Under the pieces are notes generated by a model. It worked only from the letters and a program-made list of their open reading frames with translations, was not told the DNA's origin and searched no databases. Below are positions 28,181-38,316 of a DNA stretch of 64,000 bases, in pieces. Location of the stretch: positions 372,001 to 436,000 of the forward strand of contig CAVRHV010000005.1 of the NCBI GenBank assembly GCA_963721075.1. The letters are read 5' to 3'. How positions within the stretch are numbered: position 1 is the first letter of the stretch; each line of letters opens with the position of its first letter. Both the position numbers and the translations under genes were made by a program. Source of the stretch: DATFVA01 sp963721075 (GTDB lineage: Bacteria; Bacteroidota; Ignavibacteria; Ignavibacteriales; Ignavibacteriaceae).

Positions 28181-29000
28181 AATCAACATTGGTAGGATCC
28201 CATGCACTTCTGAATTCTTCATTAAGCGAGTTCAGCCTTTCCATATCTTCTTCTGAAATTTCAAAATCAAATATTTCAGCATTTTCCCTTATGCGCTCGT
28301 TATGAACCGACTTTGGAATGACAACGAGATCGTGCTGAAGCGCCCACTTTATCATAACCTGAGCAGAACTTTTTGAATAGTGCTCTGCTATTTCTTCAAT
28401 ATTAGGATCATCCAGCTTTTCAGCCCGTGCAAGCGGGGAATATGCTTCCAGCTGTACATTTTTAATACGACAGTATTCCAGAAGATCTTCCTGGTAAAGA
28501 AATGGATGAAATTCCACCTGATTCATTGCCGGCTTAATTTCGGCATAATTGTCCATTTCTTTAAGATGTTTAATGGTATAATTGCTCACACCGATAGCTT
28601 TCGCCCTTCCCTCATGGTATATTTTTTCCATAGCTCTCCAGGATTCGCGCCTTTTTCCCTCAAGAGGCCAGTGGATCAGATACATATCGACATAATCAAA
28701 ACCCAGATCATCCATACTGGCATCAAAGGCCTTTAATGCACTTTCGTACCCCTGATCCTGATTCCATAATTTAGTTGTCACAAAAACATCTTCACGCTTA
28801 ATATTACTTTCCTTTATGGCCTTGCCGACGTCACCTTCATTTTTATATGCACGTGCTGTATCAATATGCCTGTAACCGGCCTCAAGAGCCCAGGTAACCG
28901 CATTAAACGTGTCTTTGCCGGGTTTTGCAAGGTAAACACCAAAGCCCAGCCTTGGAATTTCGATATTATTGTTTAATTTGATTGTACTATCGATTGTCAT
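28179..29000 (-). CDS. Aldo/keto reductase
   Basis: A 273-residue NADPH-dependent reductase of the AKR5-like group. It begins LNNNIEIPRLGFGVYLAKPG and has the catalytic set Asp (GYRHIDTARAY), Tyr (ARAYKNEGD), Lys (TTKLWN) and His (YLIHWPLEG). The NADP-binding IPKSVHNERIRENAEIF is near residue 230. It reduces small carbonyl compounds; the substrate is unknown. ATG 29000 is preferred over an upstream start because AGGAGGAAAAAG precedes it. A second, related reductase lies at 29792-30620. Confidence 0.93.
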   Translation of the reverse strand: MTIDSTIKLNNNIEIPRLGFGVYLAKPGKDTFNAVTWALEAGYRHIDTARAYKNEGDVGKAIKESNIKREDVFVTTKLWNQDQGYESALKAFDASMDDLGFDYVDMYLIHWPLEGKRRESWRAMEKIYHEGRAKAIGVSNYTIKHLKEMDNYAEIKPAMNQVEFHPFLYQEDLLEYCRIKNVQLEAYSPLARAEKLDDPNIEEIAEHYSKSSAQVMIKWALQHDLVVIPKSVHNERIRENAEIFDFEISEEDMERLNSLNEEFRSAWDPTNVD

Positions 29001-29115
29001 CTTTTTCCTCCTGAGAAAACTATATAGGTAACAGTTTCCTAAAGATAATAAAATCATCTCGTATGCGGGTGATTGTATTAACTGTTTTTTAAATAATTAA
29101 TATTGAGAGGATAGA

Positions 29116-29749
29116 ATGAAAAGAATATGGTTGAGCATTGTCTTCGTGTCTGTTCTGTTAACCGGCTTGAATGCACAAACAAAGCACATAGTAATGGTAA
29201 GTAATTTCGTGTTTACGCCGCAGGATTTGAACGTAACTGTTGGTGATACGGTTGAGTGGCAGTGGGTTGAAGGAACACACACAACCACATCCGACAGCAT
29301 AACCGGTATAGATGTATGGGATTCACCTATCAGCAGCAGCGTCCCGGTTTTCAGTGTGGTGATAAGAACCTCGGGTGCTCACAATTATCACTGCACCCCT
29401 CATCAGAGTCTGGGTATGATTGGAACTATTACCGCCACGATGCCTACAGCAATTAAAGTAGCGGATCAGCTTCCTTTTAAATTCACTCTTTCACAAAACT
29501 TTCCAAATCCTTTCAATCCTTCGACCATGATTATGTATAATCTTAAATCGCCGGCTTATGTTTCACTGAAAGTGTATAATACTTTGGGCAATGAAGTTGC
29601 TGTTCTTGTGAATGGATATCAAGAACAGCGGAGAGCATATGGCAGTTTTTGATATCACAAAAACGCGGAGTCTGGCCAGCGGTATATATTTCTACAGGCT
29701 CAAAGCTGGGGGGCTGGAACAAACCCGCAAAATGATGCTGATAAAATAA
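29116..29749 (+). CDS. Secreted cupredoxin with type IX-like tail, frameshifted
   Basis: A signal peptide (to about residue 21) leads into a plastocyanin-like domain. It has FTPQDLNVTVGDTVEWQWVEG, a likely copper-ligand His in GTHTTTS, and Cys, His and Met in HNYHCTPHQSLGM. A C-terminal secretion domain follows with NFPNPFNPSTMIMYNL. The frame breaks at 29629: dropping the C after CAG restores GEHMAVFDITKTRSLASGIYFYRL to a stop at 29747-29749, for about 211 residues. It probably carries electrons or copper at or outside the outer membrane. It lies between two aldo/keto reductase genes of opposite strand. Confidence 0.8.
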
Positions 29750-29791
29750 AGCAGCGGCTAACATCGGAATATGCAGGGAAATAAATAAATA

Positions 29792-30620
29792 CTATTTTAT
29801 TTCGTGCGGATCCAATGCGAGCCGGTAATTTTCATGCAGTGAATCAAGTTTTTCGATATCCTGATCTTCGATGAAAAAATCAAAGACATGGGCATTCTCT
29901 TTTATTCTTTCAGGGTGCGAAGATTTTGGAATGGGAATGACGTTATGCTGAAGGGCCCACCTGAGCATTATTTGGGCCGGGGTTTTCGAATATTTACGCG
30001 ATAGTTCCTGAATTGTGTCGTTATTAAATTTATTTGCCCGTGAAAGAGGAGTATAACCCTGCAAACGAATTCCTTCTTCCTTGCAGAACGAGAGAAGATC
30101 ATCCTGAAAATTAAACGGGTTGAACTCAACCTGGTTAACTGCAGGTTTTGTTTCGGAGTTATTCAGCAATTCTTTTAGATGCCTGATGGTATAGTTACTT
30201 ACACCTATTGCTTTTGCCCCGCCCTGGTTATAGATATCAACCAGTGCTCTCCAGGATTCCAGCCTCAATCCCTCAACGGGCCAGTGGATCAGGAACAGGT
30301 CGACATAGTCTAGCTGCAGCCTGTCCATACTTTTATCAAATGACTGTTTTGCTTTGTCATAACCATGCTGATCATTATCCAGCTTCGTGGTTATAAATAT
30401 TTCTTCGCGTGGTATACCGCTTTGTCTAATCACATCACCAACGAACTTTTCATTACCGTACATCTGCGCAGTATCTATCAGACGGTAGCCGGTTTCCAGG
30501 GCAGCTCTGAGGGCTTCCTTTACACGCTTTTCACCCGTTAACTGATAGGTGCCGAATCCAAATACAGGTATCTTTGTTCCGCTGTTTAATTTTTCACGGC
30601 TCGTCTATACTTAATTCCAT
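29792..30620 (-). CDS. Aldo/keto reductase, second copy, frameshifted
   Basis: A paralogue of the reductase at 28179-29000. The gene starts at ATG 30620 (GAGGA upstream), giving MELSIDE. Dropping one base at 30599 continues REKLNSGTKIPVFGFGTYQ into the long frame that ends at 29792, for about 276 residues. The catalytic Asp (RLIDTAQMY), Tyr, Lys (TTKLDND) and His (FLIHWPVEG) are present, as is IPKSSHPERIKENAHVF for NADP. The substrate is unknown. The close likeness to the neighbour suggests an old local duplication, with the cupredoxin gene between the copies. Confidence 0.87.
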
Positions 30621-30712
30621 ATTAGTCCTCATCTTAATTTATAAACCAATTTCGGAAAAAGACGGGAAAAATTCTAAAGCATGTTTTGGGTATCACAAAA
30701 TATAGATAGGAT

Positions 30713-31082
30713 CTAAATGATAGGGGTTCCCTGATGAAATATCATTTTCCACTCATTCCCGAATAATTTCCAGATAGAGCTGCGCTTTGAGGTTATTACA
30801 GAAGATCCTGCTTTTGAAGATTGATGTGCGGTGTAGGTTATCAGAACAATATTTTTCGGATAGAATTGAAAGAGAAAAATCAGTACTCGTAATTTCTGCA
30901 CCTGTTTCGTTCGCCAAATCTTTAATGATCTCAGACTTTGTCCACAACTTCCCGGATTTACTTATCTCAATGAATTCGTCAGCCAGAAGTTTGTTTAACA
31001 TTGATACGTCTTTTCGTGTTTCAGGCTGGTGGAGACTAATTTCAAGTTTTCTGATAGATTCTGTTAAAAGCTTAAGATCCAT
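30713..31082 (-). CDS. DUF4440 / NTF2-like protein, frameshifted
   Basis: A small protein of about 122 residues in the SnoaL/NTF2 fold group. It starts MDLKLLTESIRKLEISLHQPE, then LLADEFIEISKSGKLWTKSEI, and ends FGNEWKMIFHQGTPI. The frame is lost in a run of five A on the coding strand (30852-30856); one A fewer gives SENIVLITYTAHQSSKAG as in the family. These proteins bind small ligands or act as minor enzymes; the function is unknown. It lies 23 bp after the end of the MFS exporter gene on the same strand. Confidence 0.8.
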
Positions 31083-31105
31083 TTCAACGCCAAATAATTA
31101 AATGT

Positions 31106-32636
31106 TTACTCTTTCAATATACCTTTCTCAACAGTAAAAAATGCGGTGATCGCACTCAGCAGAGCAAGAGCGGCAGAGAGATATAAAATCAGATCAAAAG
31201 CATTTACGAATGAACGTTTAATCTCCTGATTAATCCGGGTTGTCTGTTTTTCAGTTAATCCTTCAGGAGGTTTTGTTTCCGCAAGATCATCTGAGTTTTT
31301 TGCTAATTCTATTTTTTGTTTATGCGTCAGGTTAAGATCAGACGTACCTGATTCAAGATTATTTCGGAAGGATATTATAATAAAGGAACCAAGTACGGCG
31401 ATGGCAACCAGTCCTGCAATCCTTGCCATTGTATTATTTATTCCTGAAGCAATTCCTGTATTGCCTGAAGGTACAGCCGACATAACTGTAGCAGTAAGCG
31501 GCGCAACAACAATTCCCATCCCCAAACCTAAAAAAAGTATGCCGGGAAAGAAGGTCTGCCAGTAATCTGAGGGTCCGTTTGTTACGCCTGGAAAAGAGAG
31601 TAGATAAAATACCGATGCCTGCTACAATCGGCCCGACTATCAGCGGCCTTCGCGATCCGAATTTGTCGGCGAAAATACCGGAAAAACGAGACATAGCCGA
31701 GATGAGGATGGCGAAAGGGAGAATAGCAAGACCGGCAGTCATTTCCCGGTATCCCTGGATCTGCACGAGGTTTATAGGCAGAAAGAAGAGCCCCACATTT
31801 AATGCAGTATACATTAACAAAGTCAGCAGATTTACACCGGAAAATGTTTTTGATTTATATAGATTCAGAGGCATTAAAGGATGGCTGCTCCTCATTTCAA
31901 TTATCAGAAAAACAATGAGTGAAAATACTCCCGCAGATATTGAGATAATTACCCTCAAAGCTGTAAAAGCAGAGTCAGATGCTTCTAAAAATCCGTATGT
32001 AATTCCGGCAAGACCAATAGTGGCGAAGAAAGCTCCGGGTATATCCAGTCCTTTCGCTGATTCATCTTTGCTCTCTGGCACTTTCGCCACTAATGCAATT
32101 ATAGTAAACAGAGCGAGAGGAAGATTGATATAAAAAATAACCCTCCACAGTCCGATTCCCGCCAGCCAGCCGCCGAGTACAGGACCTGCAGAGGTTGTAA
32201 GTGCACTGAAAGTAGACCACGTACCGTAAGCTTTACCTCTTCTCTCGGAAGGAATGACGGCAGAGATTATAGCCAGACTGCCGGGAACCATCAGTGCCCC
32301 GCCTACTCCCTGGAATCCCCTTACAATTATCAGCATCTCAACCCCGTTTGATACACCGCATAAAAAAGAGGATACGCTGAAGATGATAATTCCTATTACA
32401 AATATTTTTTTCCTGCCGTAGATATCCCCAAGTGATCCTCCCAAAAGCATAAGTGAAGAGAGGAACAGTGCGTAGGCATTAATTATCCACAACAGATTTT
32501 TCCCGTTGATCCCCAGATCTCTTTGTATAGCCGGAAGAGCCACATTAAGAGTTGATAAATCTATAAAAACCATACTTGAGGCAAGAATGGCTGCTGTCAG
32601 CGTCCATGTCTCAACAGCAGAGCTGCGGTTATTCAT
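31106..32636 (-). CDS. MFS drug exporter, DHA2 family, frameshifted
   Basis: A 14-helix major facilitator of about 510 residues. The N-terminal part has DLSTLNVALPAIQRDLG and the loop motif GSLGDIYGRKK. Later come RGFQGVGGALMVPGSLAII and the second-half motif GIFADKFGSRRPLIVGP. The frame is lost at 31589, where one extra base precedes GVTNGPSDYWQTFFPGIL; the second frame continues GMGIVVAPLTATVMSAVP to the stop at 31106. It probably exports drugs or other small molecules by proton antiport through the inner membrane. Confidence 0.88.
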
Positions 32637-32705
32637 CTCTACCTTTTAAATTATCAGGGATAGCTTAATAAATGGAATTAATTTCCCCAAAGCAAGAGAT
32701 GATAA

Positions 32706-33494
32706 TCAGAAAACATTAAGGAGTTTCAGCGCCATGATAAAAATTGCAGCAACAAGTACAACTTTAATTAATTTTTCACCCTTCTTCACTGAAAGCCGGG
32801 CCGACCACCAGCCGCCGGTAGCATTTCCAATACCCAGCATAATTCCCCAGAACCAGTTAACATTACCTGTAAACGCAAAAATAAGCAGCGCGGGCAGTGT
32901 AAACACAAGCACAATAAATACTTTGTGCATATTAACATAAACCAGGTTCAGCTTCATCAGGTGCTGCAGGGATGCCATTATCATAAATCCTACGCCAACC
33001 TGCAGAAATCCTCCGTAAAATCCTATCCCGAACATCGACAGGTAAACTGACCATGAGATCTTCTGGCTGCTTTCACCATCCGCAGTGTTCTTTGCTTTCG
33101 GAAGAAACATCGATATTATAATAAGAATCATTACAACACCGAGGATCTTCTGAAACAGCTCATCATTGAGCTTAACGGCAAGTATTGCCCCGGCTATTGC
33201 ACCCGGTAACGTAAGTAAAGAAAGCTTAAGACTTAATCTGAACTGGCTGAACTTCGATTGTTTAAATGAGTATATAGCAGCAATATTCTGCATCATTATC
33301 CCGACCCTGTTTGTGCCGTTGGCAACTGCGGAATCGAGTCCCAGAAAGATCAGCATCGGAAGAGTAAGTGAAGAACCCCCGCCTGCTCCAACATTTATAA
33401 AACCTGAAGTGAATGCAATTATGAACAGCAGAATAACCGAAGTGATGTCCGACAAGTATAAATCCTGTTTTTTTTGATGTGAAATATACAACAC
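32706..33494 (-). CDS. TauE/SafE family permease
   Basis: A 262-residue protein with about eight membrane helices. Repeated TauE/SafE motifs are visible: GFINVGAGGGSSLTLPML near residue 31 and GFYGGFLQVGVGFMIMA near 158. Family members move sulfite, sulfoacetate or related anions; the substrate is unknown here. The N-terminus is uncertain: TTG 33494 gives 13 extra residues, while TTG 33455 has a better-placed AGGA. It lies 70 bp upstream of the exporter gene on the same strand. Confidence 0.87.
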   Translation of the reverse strand: MLYISHQKKQDLYLSDITSVILLFIIAFTSGFINVGAGGGSSLTLPMLIFLGLDSAVANGTNRVGIMMQNIAAIYSFKQSKFSQFRLSLKLSLLTLPGAIAGAILAVKLNDELFQKILGVVMILIIISMFLPKAKNTADGESSQKISWSVYLSMFGIGFYGGFLQVGVGFMIMASLQHLMKLNLVYVNMHKVFIVLVFTLPALLIFAFTGNVNWFWGIMLGIGNATGGWWSARLSVKKGEKLIKVVLVAAIFIMALKLLNVF

Positions 33495-33602
33495 TAATTA
33501 CTTTTCTTAAAAAATTTATTTTTCCTCAAGAGAAGATTGTCCAAACTCAACTGAAAGCCGGTTGGAACATATGTTGCAAAAACCGGTTTAGAGGTAATTA
33601 AA

Positions 33603-33668
33603 GCGGAGTTGAAGCGTAGTTGGAGCGCAGTTGGAGCGGAGTTGAAGCGCAGTTGGAGCGGAGTTGGA
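33603..33668. repeat. 11-bp tandem repeat, six copies
   Basis: Six exact-length units of consensus GCGNAGTTGRA fill 66 bp with no gaps. Variation is confined to position 4 (G, T or C) and position 10 (A or G). Eleven bases is about one helical turn, so every unit faces the same side. It lies between the TauE permease and the secreted-protein gene at 33756. It is flanked by two GGTAATT sequences and preceded by an imperfect CCGGTT/AACCGG hairpin. It is too short and unspaced to be a CRISPR array. Confidence 0.8.
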
Positions 33669-33755
33669 CACTGTTTGAGCGGTAATTGCAGAAGTTTTAC
33701 CGGATCAGAAGCCGGATAAAGCTTTTTGATAATAATTAAAACATGAGGTTTGAAA

Positions 33756-34289
33756 ATGAAACTGACGAAAGTTTTTTTGATTTTGTTTATAATGATTGGA
33801 GGAACATTCTTTACTTACGCACAAACTCCATACGCCCAGTGGGCACAGCTGAAAGAAGATATCCCCGATGGAGCTGCTAACAGCTATGAAAATATGAAGC
33901 AGAATACGCCTGAAAGGAACTGGATTGATCTTCCGCCGTATCCCGGGGCAAAAATCATTCATACATCACAGTCAACTCAAAGTATAGATGACAGTCAAAA
34001 CCCTGAACTTCCTACGGTAACACTGATAAGCAGTGACCCGGCTGAAAAAGTAATAAGTGTTTATAAAGACCTGATTCAGGATTATCCCAAATGGCGGTGG
34101 GACAATAACATCAAAATATTTTATAAGGGCAATCTGCAGGATGCACTAAACCGACAGGCTCCTTATATACAGGTGACTCCCATAAAATCCGAAGAACCCG
34201 ATCTCATTTATATATCATCGGATGAGCTTGCTGTTGCGAATTCAAAAATAGTTGTCTGTTATAACCCCGACAGCGTCAGACAAAATTAA
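33756..34289 (+). CDS. Secreted protein of unknown function
   Basis: A protein of about 177 residues with a signal peptide (MKLTKVFLILFIMIGGTFFTYAQ). No family was recognised. The mature part reads like a small globular periplasmic protein: IDLPPYPGAKIIHTSQS, then VTLISSDPAEKVISVYKDLIQDYPKWRW. This is a pattern seen in proteins that track a per-residue DPAEKV-YK helix and a following beta hairpin. ATG 33756 is chosen over TTG 33750 because GAGG lies eight bases upstream. It ends four bases inside the convergent RNase Z-like gene. Confidence 0.65.
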   Translation: MKLTKVFLILFIMIGGTFFTYAQTPYAQWAQLKEDIPDGAANSYENMKQNTPERNWIDLPPYPGAKIIHTSQSTQSIDDSQNPELPTVTLISSDPAEKVISVYKDLIQDYPKWRWDNNIKIFYKGNLQDALNRQAPYIQVTPIKSEEPDLIYISSDELAVANSKIVVCYNPDSVRQN

Positions 34290-35296
34290 AGTCTGATTTT
34301 CCACTCTGAAGGGAAGAAGGTATCCGGGAAAATTACCCGGGCTTCATTTAGAAGAAGGGTATAATCCTTTATCCGATATCTGTCGGATATATGGAATAAA
34401 ATAAGTTTTTTAGCTCCCGCAGCTTTCGCCAGTTGTGCGGCCTGCCCTGCAGTCAAATGATAATTTTTTTCCGCAAATTCTTTTTCATCCGCCAGATACT
34501 GACTTTCACAAACTATGGTATTGCAGCCGTTAAATACTTTTTTAATTCGCGATTGAGTCTCTTTATTGTATCGGAAGTCTGTTAAGTAACCAATACTTTC
34601 ACCTTCCGTTCTTTCAAGGAGTTTGTGCCGCAGTGACTCTATTGTATAGTGTTTCCCATCAACCATTACTTCCTTGTCGGTCGCAACCCGCAGGTCACGA
34701 ACCATTTCAAGCCAGGGACCGGGGGTCAGCCCCAACGCTTCAAGAGATTCTTTGTTTATATTGAATGAAGGTTTTTCTTTAACAAAGTATGCCGCAGAGG
34801 GAATTCTGTGATCAAGAAGCAGCGTTCTTACCGAAAAATCGGAATTGTCCAGCAGGATACCCTCATAAGCTCTTTCTCCTGCCCGATGCTTAACAGAATA
34901 TCCTTCGGTAGTTTTAAATAAGAACGTAGAGCATCTGTTTTCCATAATATCGGTTACGTACCATAACCCGGGAACGCCCTTTACAAGATTCCATTTAAAT
35001 CCCCTGAGTCTGTGCTGTATGATCTCAGCAGTACCCTCAGGACCATATACGTGTACCGGTTTCTTATCCCTGTCATAGTTTCTCCGTAAGAAATAATCAA
35101 ACCCCGCTATGTGATCTATATGTAAGTGTGAGAAAAAAAGGTGGTCGATTGATTTAATGGTTCTCTGATCAATATCTTTCAGAATATTTTCACCACAGTC
35201 GAACAGCATCCGGTAAATTCCCGTTCCACTGTTTATCCTGACAATAAGTCCGTTATCCCACCCGGGATCTCCCAGCACACTGTACTCTATACTCAT
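34286..35296 (-). CDS. RNase Z-like metallo-beta-lactamase protein
   Basis: A 336-residue metallo-beta-lactamase fold protein with the zinc signature FSHLHIDHIAGFD near residue 56. Later ligands are the RTLLLDHRIPS His, the CESQYL region and the C-terminal LILFHISDRY His. This order matches the RNase Z/ElaC group, but the protein lacks an obvious exosite arm, so tRNA 3' processing is likely yet not certain. It is cytoplasmic with no signal peptide. The start ATG at 35296 is 92 bp from the divergent hydrolase gene. Confidence 0.82.
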   Translation of the reverse strand: MSIEYSVLGDPGWDNGLIVRINSGTGIYRMLFDCGENILKDIDQRTIKSIDHLFFSHLHIDHIAGFDYFLRRNYDRDKKPVHVYGPEGTAEIIQHRLRGFKWNLVKGVPGLWYVTDIMENRCSTFLFKTTEGYSVKHRAGERAYEGILLDNSDFSVRTLLLDHRIPSAAYFVKEKPSFNINKESLEALGLTPGPWLEMVRDLRVATDKEVMVDGKHYTIESLRHKLLERTEGESIGYLTDFRYNKETQSRIKKVFNGCNTIVCESQYLADEKEFAEKNYHLTAGQAAQLAKAAGAKKLILFHISDRYRIKDYTLLLNEARVIFPDTFFPSEWKIRL

Positions 35297-35388
35297 ATGT
35301 CGATGAACTTATCTAATTAAAAGGAAAATGCTTAATTTTAAATGTTAATTTAATATATAATAATTCTTCATAAAGCTTTTTATTTAGA

Positions 35389-37267
35389 ATGAACCACAAA
35401 ACCTTTCTGCAGACTTTCCTCATTCTGGTATTTATTTCAGTAATCTCTGTTTATCCTCAGGGGAAAGAATATATCAAGACTCACTATTACAAGCATGAAT
35501 ACCGTATTGAAATGAGAGACGGTGCAAAATTATTTACCGCTGTGTATTCACCGAAGGATACTTCCGTTGATTATCCGATCTTAATGATCAGGACACCTTA
35601 TACTTCATGGCCCTACGGTGAAGACAACTACCCTGACGATTTTGATGTGCCCGAAGAAATGGTGGAGGACGGTTATATTTTTGTTTTCCAGGACGTTCGC
35701 GGAAGGTTCATGTCTGAAGGATCATATGTCAATATGAGACCATATATCTCTGATAAAAAAAGCAAAAACGATGTTGATGAAAGCAGCGATACATATGATA
35801 CGATCGACTGGCTTGTAAAACATGTCTCTCATAATAACGGAAAAGTCGGAATGTGGGGTATTTCATATCCGGGATTTTATGCTGCCATGGGTTCAATCGA
35901 TGCACACCCGGCTCTTGCTGCAGTTTCTCCTGAAGCACCTATCGCTAACTGGTTTATGGGTGATGACATGCACCATAACGGAGCTTTTTCCTTGTCAATG
36001 AATTTCGACTTTTTTTCTAACTTCGGACGGCCAAGGGATTCGCTGACCACGAGATGGCCCGAGTCTTTGCAGTATGCTTCGCCGGATGCATATAATTTCT
36101 TCCTCAGCTCTAGGCCCGCTTCCAAATGTTAATAAAAACTTTTTCCATCATAACATTGCTTTCTGGGATTCAACAATCGAACACCCGAACTACGATTATT
36201 ACTGGAAGGCGAAGAATAATCTTCCTCATTTTCATAATGTTACACCTGCAATGCTAATTGTCGGCGGGTGGTATGATGCTGAAGACCTGTACGGCCCCCT
36301 TCATATTTATAAATCGATTGAAGAAAAAAATCCCGGAAGCGACAACTACCTTGTAATGGGACCATGGTTCCATGGAGGATGGATGAGGAGCGATGGGGAT
36401 TCATTAGGTGATATTTCTTTCGGGGCAAAAACAAGCGAGTTCTTTCAGCAGAAAATGTTCATACCGTTTTTCGAACATTATCTTAAAGGAAAAGGAGATT
36501 TTAATCAACCCGATGCGTATGTATTTCAAACCGGAATCAATGAATGGAAAACATACTCATCCTGGCCTCCGCCCGATGCTGTTGACGGCAAAATATATTT
36601 CGGCAATGATCATTCTTTGTCGTTTGAAAGTCCCGGAACAGAAGGCTATGATGAGTATTTATCAGACCCGATGAAACCTGTTCCGTATACGGATAGGAAA
36701 CTGGACTCCAGAAGGATGTATAACAGGAATTATATGATTGAGGATCAGAGATTCGCTTCGGAGAGACCAGATGTACTGACTTATGAATCTGAACCGCTAA
36801 AGGATAACGTTACATTAGCGGGTCCTCTGCAGGCTGAACTTTATGTTTCTACTTCGGGAACGGACGGTGACTGGGTTGTTAAAATCATCGATGAATTCCC
36901 CGCGGATGCAGATAATCCGGAACCCAATCCTAATGATGTGGAGATGGGTGATTACCAGGAACTTATAAGAGGCGAAATAATGCGGGGCAGATTCAGGAAT
37001 AGTTTTGAAAAACCAGAACCTTTTAAATCCGGGGAAGTATCAAAAGTGGACTTTAGTCTTCAGGACATAAATCATACTTTTTTGAAGGGTCACAGAATAA
37101 TGATCCAGGTACAGAGCAGCTGGTTCCCGTTCTTCGATCGGAATCCCCAGAGCTTTGTTAAAAATATATATAAAGCAGAGCAGAAAGATTTCAGGAAAGC
37201 AGAGATCAGGCTGTATCACTCGAAACAATATCCTTCTTCTTTGCACGTGAAATTATTAAAGCATTAA
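35389..37267 (+). CDS. Secreted CocE/NonD hydrolase, frameshifted
   Basis: A peptidase S15-type alpha/beta hydrolase of about 625 residues with a signal peptide (to about residue 24). The catalytic Ser lies in GMWGISYPGFYAA near residue 167; candidate Asp and His lie in GWYDAEDLYGPL and GPWFHGGWM. The C-terminal jelly-roll domain ends at 37267. The frame breaks at 36106: dropping the A after CTC joins AYNFFL to ALGPLPNVNKNFFHHN. Family members cleave acyl or ester bonds such as alpha-amino acid esters. The protein is probably periplasmic or outside the cell. Confidence 0.88.
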
Positions 37268-37312
37268 ACTTAAGTTTAATTATATATCTGTCATTTTTCA
37301 CAGGAGAGTAGA

Positions 37313-38305
37313 ATGAAAAAGACTATCTTTAACTTTTTAATCGTTTGTCTGCTTATGTCATCGGTTTCATTCCCGCAGCTTTATTATAACCACGATCCGT
37401 TTGCTCATACGTTCTCGATTGTAGCAAGGGATCCGCAGACGGGTGAAATGGGAGTTGCCGTTCAGTCTCATTGGTTTTCTGTCGGTACAATAGTAACCTG
37501 GGCAGAGGCAGGTGTAGGCGCTATAGCAACACAGTCATTTGTTAATGCATCGTTTGGACCCCGGGGACTTGAGATGCTGAAGAATGGAATGACTGCTCAG
37601 CAGGCCGTGGATTCACTTCTTGCAACGGATGAAGGAAGAGAGTTCCGGCAGCTAGCCATAATAGATTCAAAAGGTAACGCAGCATCATTTACAGGAAAAA
37701 AATGTGTTCAGCCCGCAGGAAATATTATAGGCGACAATTTTTCCTGTCAGGCTAACCTGATGATAAATGATAAAGTATGGCCTGCAATGGCAGAGGCTTT
37801 TAAGAAGGCTTCGGGACCTCTTGCCGAGAGGATGATGGCTGCACTGGAAGCCGGACAGGAAGCTGGCGGAGATATACGCGGAAAGCAGTCTGCCGCAATG
37901 CTTGTAGTCCGTGGAAAATCAACAGGAAAAGTGTGGGAGGATCGCCTGATTGATCTTCGCGTGGATGATAGTCCTGAACCCATAAAGGAACTGAAGCGCC
38001 TTCTTAAGGTGCATCGTGCATACGACCATATGAATGCAGGTGATCTTGCTGTTGAAAAGGGAGATATGAAAAAGGCACTTGAAGAATATGGCGCGGCCGA
38101 AGTAATGTTTCCTGATAACGCCGAAATGAAATACTGGCATGCTGTGGCTCTGGCAAATAATGGTAAGGTGGATGAATCACTTCCGATTTTCAGGGAAGTT
38201 TTTAAAATGGATGAGAACTGGAGAGATCTTACACCGAGACTTATAGACCCGGGACTCCTTACAGTGGATGAGAAGGATCTGAAACGTATAATGGATGTGA
38301 AATAA
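37313..38305 (+). CDS. Secreted DUF1028 protein with C-terminal repeat domain
   Basis: A 330-residue protein with a signal peptide (MKKTIFNFLIVCLLMSSVSFPQ). A DUF1028 domain covers about residues 28-225 (TFSIVARDPQTGEMGVAVQS, GVGAIATQSFVN, FTGKKC.QPAGNIIGDNFSCQAN, AALEAGQEAGGDIRGKQSAA). DUF1028 resembles Ntn-type hydrolases, but its function is unknown. The last 100 residues look like tetratricopeptide helices (AVEKGDMKKALEEYGAAEVMFPDNAEMKYWHAVALANNGK), likely for binding. It follows the CocE/NonD hydrolase by 45 bp and may be in one operon with it. Confidence 0.85.
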   Translation: MKKTIFNFLIVCLLMSSVSFPQLYYNHDPFAHTFSIVARDPQTGEMGVAVQSHWFSVGTIVTWAEAGVGAIATQSFVNASFGPRGLEMLKNGMTAQQAVDSLLATDEGREFRQLAIIDSKGNAASFTGKKCVQPAGNIIGDNFSCQANLMINDKVWPAMAEAFKKASGPLAERMMAALEAGQEAGGDIRGKQSAAMLVVRGKSTGKVWEDRLIDLRVDDSPEPIKELKRLLKVHRAYDHMNAGDLAVEKGDMKKALEEYGAAEVMFPDNAEMKYWHAVALANNGKVDESLPIFREVFKMDENWRDLTPRLIDPGLLTVDEKDLKRIMDVK

Positions 38306-38316
38306 AAAAAGACTGA

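Noticed and set aside
33603..33668. CRISPR array
   Set aside because: Units are 11 bp and directly adjacent with no spacers, and there are no cas genes nearby.
33570..33760. Repeat-encoded peptide running through the 11-bp array
   Set aside because: The frame is open for about 50 codons and repeats an 11-residue unit, but it has no start codon with a ribosome site, and an upstream stop blocks it.
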